Shown in pieces: positions 1-5,717 of a DNA stretch of 5,717 nucleotides. The translations under genes were made by a program, and so were the position numbers. Positions within the stretch are counted from its first letter, which is position 1. The number at the start of each line of letters is the position of its first letter. The stretch comes from Marinovum sp. GTDB lineage: Bacteria; Pseudomonadota; Alphaproteobacteria; Rhodobacterales; Rhodobacteraceae. Location of the stretch: NCBI GenBank assembly GCA_002684375.1, contig NYVC01000137.1:1-5717 (forward strand), in the 5' to 3' direction. Under the pieces are notes generated by a model. It ran no database searches. It saw nothing but the letters and a program-made list of their open reading frames with translations, and was not told where the DNA came from.

Positions 1-7
1 CACAATT

Positions 8-661
8 ATGACCCCAGAGGGACAGACGACAGCCACGTCGGAAACTGCGCCGAAAATTGGATCGACATCCACCGCTCAGGTTGCGGTAGAAGACCGGCTG
101 CGGGCTGATCTGTACAACTTTCTCGGTTTAATTTTGTCAGGGCCGGCCGGTCAAATGATCCTGGACCAGACCACAGATCTCACCGGAGACGATACCGATT
201 TGGGGCAGGCGATCTCGTCGCTTGCGCGGGTCGCAAAGGTCAGCAAACCCGCCTCGGTTGAAAGCGAGTTTAACGCTCTGTTTATTGGTCTGGGCCGCGG
301 AGAGCTGTTGCCCTATGCGAGTTACTATCTGACGGGATTTTTGAACGAAAAGCCTTTGGCGACGTTGCGCCGCGATATGGCAGTGCGCGGCATCACGCGG
401 GCGCAGAACGTTTATGAGCCAGAAGATAATATTGCTTCGCTACTCGAAATGATGGGGGGGCTTGTGGTTGGACGGTTCGGTGCGCCTGCCACATTGAGCG
501 ACCAAAGGGAGTTCTTCAATAAACATATCAGCCCTTGGGCTGCACATTTTTTCAGTGATTTGGAAGCGGCCAAAAACTCGGTGCTCTACGCCTCTGTCGG
601 CGCAGTCGGCAAGGCATTTATGGCAATCGAGGCTGAAAGCTTCCGGATGAGCGCGGAATGA
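8..661 (+). CDS. TorD/DmsD-family chaperone for formate dehydrogenase maturation
   Basis: This 217-residue cytoplasmic protein probably binds the Tat signal or apo-form of FdhA and delays export until the molybdenum cofactor is in place. Residues 1-28 are polar, Thr/Ser/Ala-rich and unlikely to be conserved. The helical TorD-type core follows: RLRADLYNFLGLIL (30-43), EFNALFIGLGRGELLPYASY (87-106) and the signature-like EPEDNIASLLEMM (137-149). The C-terminal part (HISPWAAHFFSDLE) also fits the family. The family motif normally reads D-H, but here it is Asp140-Asn141. There is no signal peptide or membrane segment. The ATG at 8 is the first available, but only 7 bases precede it and they contain no in-frame stop, so a ribosome site is not visible and a longer N-terminus cannot be excluded. 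The next in-frame Met is residue 50, inside the core. A run of seven G lies at 454-460. Its place directly upstream of the Tat-exported subunits supports the role. Family call is strong; dedication to this FdhA is inferred from context. Confidence 0.88.
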   Translation: MTPEGQTTATSETAPKIGSTSTAQVAVEDRLRADLYNFLGLILSGPAGQMILDQTTDLTGDDTDLGQAISSLARVAKVSKPASVESEFNALFIGLGRGELLPYASYYLTGFLNEKPLATLRRDMAVRGITRAQNVYEPEDNIASLLEMMGGLVVGRFGAPATLSDQREFFNKHISPWAAHFFSDLEAAKNSVLYASVGAVGKAFMAIEAESFRMSAE

Positions 662-697
662 TCCGCATTAAGGGTGGCGCAAGCTGCCGTAACCAAC

Positions 698-706
698 AGG
701 GAGGAG
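698..706 (+). promoter_or_regulatory. Shine-Dalgarno site of the small Tat protein gene
   Basis: AGGGAGGAG is a near-ideal Shine-Dalgarno sequence ending 7 bases before the ATG at 714. It is the best evidence, besides the protein itself, that the 62-codon reading frame is translated rather than a chance ORF. Confidence 0.75.
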
Positions 707-713
707 ACCCCCG

Positions 714-902
714 ATGACACAGAAGACCGAGGAGGCGACCAGCCGCCGCGATTTTCTAAAGCTGGCGGGTACCGCTGCCCCAGCTGCGGCCGTTGCCGTA
801 GCTGTAAGCGGGACGCAAGTGCAAGCTGCTGTAACGGCCGACGATGGCCAGATGCAAGACACAGCGCACACCCGCGCATACTTTGACAGCGCCCGGTTCT
901 AA
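714..902 (+). CDS. Small twin-arginine signal protein of formate dehydrogenase operons
   Basis: This 62-residue protein matches the short 'formate dehydrogenase region TAT target' family found next to fdh operons; its biochemical role is not known to me. Residues 10-18 (SRRDFLKLA, twin arginines 11-12) form a good Tat motif. An Ala/Val-rich hydrophobic stretch (about 18-33) follows, then a possible peptidase site near VQAA (36-39). The tail is only about 23 residues and ends in HTRAYFDSARF, the end I recall as conserved in this family. A protein this small holds little besides a signal and a tail, so it may be a chaperone or translocon partner, a membrane-tethered accessory, or an accessory subunit of the complex. 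It has a strong ribosome site and sits between the chaperone gene and fdhA, with 52 and 106 bases on either side. I see no clear gene or terminator in the 106 bases downstream. Confidence 0.85.
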   Translation: MTQKTEEATSRRDFLKLAGTAAPAAAVAVAVSGTQVQAAVTADDGQMQDTAHTRAYFDSARF

Positions 903-995
903 TCCGGACGATGTTTTCGACGGCCAAAGGTTGCGTGACGCCCTGAGGCTGATTTTATGAAACCAAGCAAGCCCGAAAGATAAACGGAGCCAGCT

Positions 996-1003
996 AGGGA
1001 GAG
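996..1003 (+). promoter_or_regulatory. Shine-Dalgarno site fixing the fdhA start
   Basis: AGGGAGAG lies 5 bases before the ATG at 1009. It supports this start over a GTG at codon 27, just before the twin arginines, which has no purine-rich site in front of it. FdhA therefore carries an unusually long, basic n-region ahead of its Tat motif. Confidence 0.7.
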
Positions 1004-1008
1004 ATAAT

Positions 1009-3903
1009 ATGTTAAGGAAAAAGACCAACGGGGTTGCGCGACGCCCCCAGCGATCTGGTATCCTGTCAGAGGTTGCCGAAAAATCGGTGGACCGCCGTGC
1101 CTTTTTACGGGGTTCAGGACTAGCCATTGGCGGTCTGGCCGCGATAAGCGCGACAGGGGGGACTGTTACTAAGGCAAGCGCAGCAACAGCTGCAAGTGCC
1201 GCAGTAGAAACTATTAAGACAATTTGTACACATTGCTCAGTCGGATGCACGGTTGTGGCAGAAGTTCAAAATGGCGTTTGGACTGGTCAGGAGCCCGGAT
1301 GGGATAGCCCATTCAACCTTGGTGCACATTGCGCGAAAGGTGCCGCAGTTCGTGAAACAGCACATGGTGAGCGCAGACTGAAATACCCGATGAAAAAAGA
1401 GGGTGGTGAATGGAAGCGCATCAGCTGGGATCAGGCGATTAATGAAATCGGCGACGGCATGATGAACATCCGCGAAGAAAGCGGACCTGACAGCGTTTAT
1501 TGGCTGGGCAGTGCGAAACATAGCAACGAACAAGCATATTTGTTCCGCAAATTTGCGGCCTATTGGGGAACCAATAACGTTGATCATCAGGCGCGGATTT
1601 GTCATTCGACAACGGTGGCCGGTGTGGCCAACACATGGGGCTATGGCGCCATGACCAACAGCTATAATGATATCCATAACTCCAAGGCGATCTTCTTGAT
1701 TGGCGGCAATCCTGCAGAGGCGCATCCTGTGTCGCTACTGCATATTCTGAAAGCCAAAGAGCAGAATAACGCGCCTTTGATAGTTTGCGACCCGCGCTTT
1801 ACCCGAACGGCCGCTCACGCTGACGAATATGTGCGGCTCCGGCCAGGGAGCGACGTAGCGCTCATATGGGGTATTTTGTGGCATATCTTCGAAAACGGTT
1901 GGGAGGACAAAGAGTTTATCCGTACCCGCGTTTGGGGGATGGATCAAATTCGTGAGGAAGTTGCGAAATGGACACCCGAGGAAGTTGAGCGCGTATCCGG
2001 AGCACCTGGCAGCCAGCTGCGCCGCGTTGCTCGCACACTGGCCAACAACCGTCCAGGTACGGTGATCTGGTGTATGGGTGGCACGCAGCACACCAACGGT
2101 AACAACAATACTCGCGCCTATTGCGTACTCCAACTCGCGTTGGGGAACATGGGCACGTCTGGCGGTGGCACCAACATTTTCCGTGGCCATTGCAATGTGC
2201 AGGGCGCGACTGATCTGGGTGTCTTGTCTCATACACTACCTGGGTACTATGGGCTTTCAGCGGGCGCATGGGCGCATTGGTCAAGGGTTTGGGGTGAGGA
2301 CCTCGATTGGATGAAAGGCCAGTTTGCCAAGACCACAGGTGCCGATGGTAAAGAAAAGAACCTGATGAACTTGACAGGTATTCCTGTATCGCGCTGGATT
2401 GATGGCGTATTGGAAGATCCGGATAAAATGGATAATCCTAACAAAGTCCGCGCTATGGTTTTGTGGGGCCACGCGCCAAACTCGCAGACCCGCATGAAGG
2501 AAATGAAAACCGCCATGGAAAAGCTGGATATGCTGGTCGTGATCGATCCGTATCCAACAGTCTCGGCGGCGATGCAGGACCGGAGTGACGGGGTCTATTT
2601 GCTGCCAGCTTCGACACAGTTCGAAACGCGAGGATCCATAACTGCTTCGAACCGTTCAATTCAGTGGCGCAGTAAGGTCGTGGAGCCCCTGTTTGAATCT
2701 CTGCCTGATCACATTATTATTGGCAAGTTTGCCAATAAGTTTGGCTGGGCTGATAGGTTCTTCCGCAACATTGAAATGGATGACGCCGAAACGCCGAATA
2801 TCGAAAGCGTGACGCGTGAGATCAATGCGGGCATGTGGACCGTGGGCTATACTGGTCAGAGCCCTGAGCGGATAAAGCTGCACATGGAAAACCAGCACAC
2901 GTTTGATCGTACCACGCTTCAGGCAGTGGGTGGTCCGGCAGATGGTGATTACTACGGTATGCCATGGCCATGTTGGGGTACAGCAGATATGAAGCATCCC
3001 GGGACACCAAATTTGTACGATATGTCCAAACGTGTATCCGAGGGTGGTTTGACCTTCAGGGCAAGGTTTGGTGTTGAGCGCAATGGTGACAATATGTTGG
3101 CCGAAGGTGTGTACAGCAAAGGATCTGAAATTCAGGATGGTTATCCCGAATTCACGATGCAGATGCTGATGGATCTAGGTTGGGACGGTGATCTGACTGA
3201 TCAAGAACGCGCTGCGATAGATGCAGTCGCGGGACCCAAGACCAACTGGAAAACTGACCTTTCAGGCGGTATTCAGAGGGTAGCGATCAAGCACGAATGT
3301 GCGCCATTTGGCAACGCCAAAGCCCGCAGTGTTGTGTGGACCTTTCCTGATCCGGTACCTCTGCACCGCGAGCCGCTCTACACAAACCGTCGTGATCTTG
3401 TGGCTGATTATCCAACCTATGAGGATCGTAAATTTTATCGGCTTCCGACGATGTATGCCTCGATCCAAAAACAGGACTTCAGCAAAGAGTATCCGATGAT
3501 CCTGACTTCTGGACGGCTGGTTGAATACGAGGGGGGTGGTGATGAGACACGCTCAAACCCTTGGCTGGCTGAACTGCAACAGGATATGTTCGTTGAAATC
3601 AACACTCGGGATGCAAATAATCTCGGGCTGCGAGACGGCGCACAGGTTTGGGTCGAAGGTGCGGAAGGCGCAAAAGTCAAGGTAATGGCGATGGTCACTG
3701 AGCGTGTTGGAGAGGGCGTGGCATTTATGCCGTTCCACTTTGGCGGGCATATGGAAGGCAAGGACCTGCGTGGTAACTATCCAGAAGGCGCAGATCCTTT
3801 TGTGCTGGGTGAAAGTTCCAATACGGCACAAACCTACGGCTATGACTCGGTTACGCAGATGCAAGAGACCAAAGCCACACTTTGCAAAATTTTTGCAGCA
3901 TAA
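1009..3903 (+). CDS. fdhA: Formate dehydrogenase catalytic (alpha) subunit, Cys-type molybdopterin oxidoreductase
   Basis: This is the catalytic subunit, which oxidises formate to CO2 (reversibly in some relatives). It has 964 residues, close to E. coli FdnG at about 1015. The N-terminus has a Tat signal: a 28-residue basic leader, DRRAFLRGSG (twin arginines 29-30), an Ala/Gly-rich hydrophobic stretch, and likely cleavage in the Ala-rich segment around 56-65. A [4Fe-4S] cluster is bound by Cys73, Cys76, Cys80 and Cys108, followed by Lys110, the position that relays electrons between cofactor and cluster in this family. The active site reads QARICHS, with Cys198 as the metal ligand where FdnG has selenocysteine, and His199 next to it. 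Arg392 in RGHCNVQG matches the active-site Arg of FDH-H. Cofactor-contact motifs include GGNPAEAHPV (232-241) and CDPRFTRTA (260-268). The C-terminal molybdopterin dinucleotide-binding domain begins near 828. Mo versus W cannot be told from sequence. The frame is intact. It is preceded by the chaperone and small Tat genes and followed after 12 bases by its FeS partner. Confidence 0.97.
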   Translation: MLRKKTNGVARRPQRSGILSEVAEKSVDRRAFLRGSGLAIGGLAAISATGGTVTKASAATAASAAVETIKTICTHCSVGCTVVAEVQNGVWTGQEPGWDSPFNLGAHCAKGAAVRETAHGERRLKYPMKKEGGEWKRISWDQAINEIGDGMMNIREESGPDSVYWLGSAKHSNEQAYLFRKFAAYWGTNNVDHQARICHSTTVAGVANTWGYGAMTNSYNDIHNSKAIFLIGGNPAEAHPVSLLHILKAKEQNNAPLIVCDPRFTRTAAHADEYVRLRPGSDVALIWGILWHIFENGWEDKEFIRTRVWGMDQIREEVAKWTPEEVERVSGAPGSQLRRVARTLANNRPGTVIWCMGGTQHTNGNNNTRAYCVLQLALGNMGTSGGGTNIFRGHCNVQGATDLGVLSHTLPGYYGLSAGAWAHWSRVWGEDLDWMKGQFAKTTGADGKEKNLMNLTGIPVSRWIDGVLEDPDKMDNPNKVRAMVLWGHAPNSQTRMKEMKTAMEKLDMLVVIDPYPTVSAAMQDRSDGVYLLPASTQFETRGSITASNRSIQWRSKVVEPLFESLPDHIIIGKFANKFGWADRFFRNIEMDDAETPNIESVTREINAGMWTVGYTGQSPERIKLHMENQHTFDRTTLQAVGGPADGDYYGMPWPCWGTADMKHPGTPNLYDMSKRVSEGGLTFRARFGVERNGDNMLAEGVYSKGSEIQDGYPEFTMQMLMDLGWDGDLTDQERAAIDAVAGPKTNWKTDLSGGIQRVAIKHECAPFGNAKARSVVWTFPDPVPLHREPLYTNRRDLVADYPTYEDRKFYRLPTMYASIQKQDFSKEYPMILTSGRLVEYEGGGDETRSNPWLAELQQDMFVEINTRDANNLGLRDGAQVWVEGAEGAKVKVMAMVTERVGEGVAFMPFHFGGHMEGKDLRGNYPEGADPFVLGESSNTAQTYGYDSVTQMQETKATLCKIFAA

Positions 3904-3907
3904 GGAG
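3902..3907 (+). promoter_or_regulatory. Shine-Dalgarno site of fdhB overlapping the fdhA stop
   Basis: AAGGAG starts inside the TAA stop of fdhA and ends 8 bases before the fdhB ATG at 3916, within the purine run AAGGAGAGAGAGAAA. This arrangement allows ribosomes finishing fdhA to reinitiate on fdhB, which suits two subunits made in equal amounts. The coupling itself is inference. Confidence 0.7.
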
Positions 3908-3915
3908 AGAGAGAA

Positions 3916-4509
3916 ATGGCAAGAGCAAAGTTCCTCTGTGACGCCGAACGCTGCATCGAATGCAACGCCTGTGTCACAGCTTGTAAAAACGAACACGAAG
4001 TGCCTTGGGGTATCAACCGTCGGCGGGTGGTAACACTCAATGACGGCAGCCCCGGAGAACGCTCGATTTCGGTAGCTTGTATGCATTGTTCAGATGCGCC
4101 TTGTATGGCGGTCTGCCCGGTGGATTGCTTCTATCAGAACGAGGAAGGCGTGGTTCTGCACTCCAAGGATCTGTGCATCGGCTGCGGTTATTGTTTCTAT
4201 GCGTGTCCTTTTGGCGCGCCGCAATTTCCTCAGGCCGGCAACTTTGGCAGCCGCGGCAAGATGGACAAATGTACCTTCTGCGCCGGTGGTCCAGAAGAAA
4301 CCCATTCGAACGCGGAATTCAGCAAATACGGTCGCAACCGGATTGCTGAAGGTAAATTGCCGATCTGCGCCGAAATGTGTTCTACCAAAGCGCTGTTGGC
4401 GGGCGATGGCGACATCGTGTCGGCGATCTACCGCGAGCGTGTCGTGGCGCGTGGCTTTGGTTCGGGCGCATGGGGTTGGGGCACAGCCTATAACCAAAAA
4501 GGCGGCTAA
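3916..4509 (+). CDS. fdhB: Formate dehydrogenase iron-sulfur (beta) subunit, four [4Fe-4S] clusters
   Basis: This electron-transfer subunit carries electrons from FdhA to the cytochrome b subunit. Its 197 residues resemble the short beta subunit often annotated as FDH3 beta (fdh3B). Sixteen cysteines fall in four ferredoxin-like groups: 13/16/19/23 (CIECNACVTAC), 55/58/63/67 (CMHCSDAPCMAVC), 87/90/93/97 (CIGCGYCFYAC) and 119/122/151/155 (CTFC, then CAEMC). Two further cysteines, 8 and 71, are probably not ligands. There is no signal peptide, so it is likely exported by the Tat route as a passenger bound to folded FdhA. E. coli FdnH is about 294 residues and ends in a membrane helix. This protein stops at a Gly/Trp-rich tail (GSGAWGWGTAYNQKGG) with no hydrophobic segment, so it must be held at the membrane by FdhC. 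It starts 12 bases after fdhA and is followed by a strong hairpin. Confidence 0.95.
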   Translation: MARAKFLCDAERCIECNACVTACKNEHEVPWGINRRRVVTLNDGSPGERSISVACMHCSDAPCMAVCPVDCFYQNEEGVVLHSKDLCIGCGYCFYACPFGAPQFPQAGNFGSRGKMDKCTFCAGGPEETHSNAEFSKYGRNRIAEGKLPICAEMCSTKALLAGDGDIVSAIYRERVVARGFGSGAWGWGTAYNQKGG

Positions 4510-4527
4510 GACAATTGCAGCATGATA

Positions 4528-4569
4528 GGGCAGGGGCGGGCATTCAGTGCCGCCCCTGCCCGCAATTTT
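4528..4569 (+). terminator. Strong hairpin between fdhB and fdhC: attenuating terminator or mRNA-stabilising stem
   Basis: A perfect 12-bp inverted repeat, GGGCAGGGGCGG (4528-4539) and CCGCCCCTGCCC (4550-4561), encloses a 10-base loop. An outer AATTGC (4513-4518) can also pair with GCAATT (4562-4567), leaving nine unpaired bases on the left side only. The stem is very GC-rich, and the right side runs into GCAATTTTC, which gives only a short T tract of four. This could be a leaky intrinsic terminator or a stem that blocks 3'-to-5' mRNA decay and raises fdhAB transcript over fdhC. It starts 18 bases after the fdhB stop, outside any coding frame. The stem is certain; its function is inferred. 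Confidence 0.6.
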
Positions 4570-4582
4570 CAAATGACTTGAA

Positions 4583-4588
4583 AAGGGA
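4583..4588 (+). promoter_or_regulatory. Probable Shine-Dalgarno site of fdhC
   Basis: AAGGGA ends 8 bases before the ATG at 4597. It is weaker than the sites of the upstream genes. It favours 4597 over the in-frame ATGs at 4612 and 4624, which would also remove Arg3, the only positive charge before the signal-peptide hydrophobic core. Confidence 0.5.
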
Positions 4589-4596
4589 ACCCTCCG

Positions 4597-5717
4597 ATGA
4601 TCCGGCTGTTTATGGCAATTTTGATGTCCTTCGTGCTAAGCTTGCCCGTATTGGCGCAAGAGCCCGCAGTTGATCGGTCTGCCACTGGTGGGGCTCAGAC
4701 CCTGAGCGATATAATGGCGCGTCAAAAGGGCGAAGCCGTTCAAGATGATTTTCGACGCAACGCTACCGGCGACCCGAGCATCGCGGCTGACCTTCAGCAG
4801 CAGCTGGGCACTTTGGGCGGGGTGTCTGATCCTGAATTATGGCGCGCATTGCGCTATGGCACTGCCGACATCAGCGTTTCAGCGGGCGGCGAGGTTGCCA
4901 CCGTGCTGGTGCAGGACGGCGGTATGCGCTGGCTGTTGATGCGCAACGGGCCGGTAGCAGAGTATGCCGCTTATGGTTTGGGCGGGATTCTTGCACTGCT
5001 GGTGCTGTTTTACCTGCTCCGGGGAAAAATCCGTATCGATGGCGAAAAAACCGGTCGCACCGTAACGCGCTTTAAAGCGGTTGAGCGCTTTGCGCATTGG
5101 GTATTAGCGGGGTCTTTTATCCTGTTGGGTTTGACCGGGCTGTATTCGCTGTTCGGTCGTATGGTGCTGATCCCGCTGTTCGGCAAAGAGAGTTTTGCCA
5201 GCATAGCGCTGGTGTCCAAATGGGTTCACAATAATGTCTCATGGGCGTTTATGATTGCGCTTGTGGTTATTTTCTTCATGTGGGTTGCGCATAATCTCCC
5301 CAATCGGACAGATCTGAAGTGGCTGGCGATGGGCGGTGGTATTTTCAAAAAGGGTGTGCATCCTCCGGCGAAAAAATTCAATGCCGGGCAAAAGCTAATT
5401 TTCTGGTCAGTGATTGTCCTAGGGGCGTCTATTTCTGCCTCGGGCCTGTCACTGCTGTTCCCGTTTGAGATGCCGATGTTTGCTGCGACTTTTGCCAAAA
5501 TGAATGCGCTGGGCTTAACCGAGATGCTTGGCATGGAGCCACTGCGCACCGTGTTGGCGCCGCAGGAGGAAATGCAACTGGCGCAGCTTTGGCATACGAT
5601 TGTTTCCTGCGTGTTGATTGTGATTATTATCGCCCACATTTATATTGGGTCGGTTGGCATGGAAGGTGCGTATGACGCTATGGGGTCGGGAGAGGTGGAA
5701 GAGCAATGGGCCAGAGA
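4597..5717 (+). CDS. fdhC: Formate dehydrogenase cytochrome b (gamma) subunit, N-terminally extended, 3' end cut by window
   Basis: This membrane subunit takes electrons from FdhB through two b hemes and reduces quinone. About 373 codons are visible with no stop, so the C-terminus lies outside. Order of parts: a signal peptide (1-20, ending SLPVLA before Gln21); a polar periplasmic region to about 116; an extra membrane helix (123-141, then the basic RGKIRIDGEKTGR); then an FdnI-like core. The core has helices near 167-186, 213-233, 267-288 and 333-351. Likely heme ligands are His167 (RFAHW), His211 (KWVHNN), His333 (LWHT) and His347 (AHIYIG). The 14-residue spacing of the last pair equals FdnI His155/His169, and the first pair corresponds to FdnI His18/His57. 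NAGQKLIFW (262-270) is typical of the family. FdnI itself is about 217 residues, so the extension adds about 150. It is 87 bases from fdhB, with a hairpin between. The subunit identity is firm; the role of the extension is not known. Confidence 0.95.
   Translation, partial: MIRLFMAILMSFVLSLPVLAQEPAVDRSATGGAQTLSDIMARQKGEAVQDDFRRNATGDPSIAADLQQQLGTLGGVSDPELWRALRYGTADISVSAGGEVATVLVQDGGMRWLLMRNGPVAEYAAYGLGGILALLVLFYLLRGKIRIDGEKTGRTVTRFKAVERFAHWVLAGSFILLGLTGLYSLFGRMVLIPLFGKESFASIALVSKWVHNNVSWAFMIALVVIFFMWVAHNLPNRTDLKWLAMGGGIFKKGVHPPAKKFNAGQKLIFWSVIVLGASISASGLSLLFPFEMPMFAATFAKMNALGLTEMLGMEPLRTVLAPQEEMQLAQLWHTIVSCVLIVIIIAHIYIGSVGMEGAYDAMGSGEVEEQWAR

Noticed and set aside
1..7. Possible promoter or ribosome site before the chaperone gene
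   Set aside because: Only seven bases are available (cacaatt); no motif can be judged.
586..927. Minus-strand reading frame over the chaperone end and the small Tat gene
   Set aside because: No recognisable domain and low-complexity composition; it lies antisense to two plus-strand genes that have family motifs, and in the case of the Tat gene a strong ribosome site.
933..941. Small palindrome-like GCGTGACGC in the gap before fdhA, considered as an operator
   Set aside because: Arms of only four bases and no second copy; expected by chance.
957..983. Eight-codon ORF (MKPSKPER) before fdhA with TGAGG 8 bases upstream, considered as a leader peptide
   Set aside because: Too short to support without conservation data; no attenuator-like hairpins or codon pattern in the 106-base gap.
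3704..4033. Plus-strand frame bridging the end of fdhA and the start of fdhB
   Set aside because: Out-of-frame shadow of two well-supported genes; no ribosome site and no familiar protein sequence.
4094..4525. Alternative plus-strand frame of 143 codons inside fdhB
   Set aside because: Overlaps the four-cluster cysteine pattern of fdhB in another frame; Arg/Ala-rich composition typical of a shadow frame.
4745..5075. Short plus-strand frames inside fdhC, considered as evidence that the gene is broken
   Set aside because: The fdhC frame is continuous from 4597 to the window end, with signal peptide, helices and heme histidines in order.

Overview
The window is a compact, one-directional (+ strand) operon segment for a periplasm-facing, membrane-bound formate dehydrogenase of the FdnGHI/FdhABC type. 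It was read from sequence alone. The layout is: TorD-family maturation chaperone (8-661), tiny Tat-signal 'formate dehydrogenase region' protein (714-902), molybdopterin catalytic subunit FdhA (1009-3903), four-cluster ferredoxin-like subunit FdhB (3916-4509), a strong hairpin (4528-4569), and the cytochrome b subunit FdhC (from 4597, cut by the window end). Intergenic gaps are 52, 106, 12 and 87 bases. No stretch of 300 bases lacks a gene, and there are no RNA genes, mobile elements or CRISPR repeats.

The gene set, protein flavour and moderate GC content suggest an alphaproteobacterium, most likely a Rhodobacterales/Roseobacter-group marine bacterium. The small Tat protein, the N-terminus of FdhA and the N-terminally extended FdhC look typical of that group. 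This placement is inference from remembered family resemblance, not a search.

The expected chain of events is as follows. The TorD-like chaperone guards apo-FdhA until the bis-molybdopterin guanine dinucleotide cofactor is inserted. FdhA, carrying a twin-arginine signal, is exported folded, probably with the signal-less FdhB. In the periplasm FdhA oxidises formate to CO2 at a Mo or W centre ligated by Cys198. Electrons pass through the FdhA [4Fe-4S] cluster and four FdhB clusters to the two b hemes of FdhC, and then to quinone. The catalytic subunit uses Cys where E. coli FdnG uses selenocysteine, so no Sec insertion machinery is needed.

The complex is of a known kind and I see no wholly new system. 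The points worth a second look are the 12-bp perfect hairpin between fdhB and fdhC, the uncharacterised 62-residue Tat protein, the apparent relocation of the membrane anchor from FdhB to an extended FdhC, and an Asn in place of the usual His in the chaperone's signature motif.
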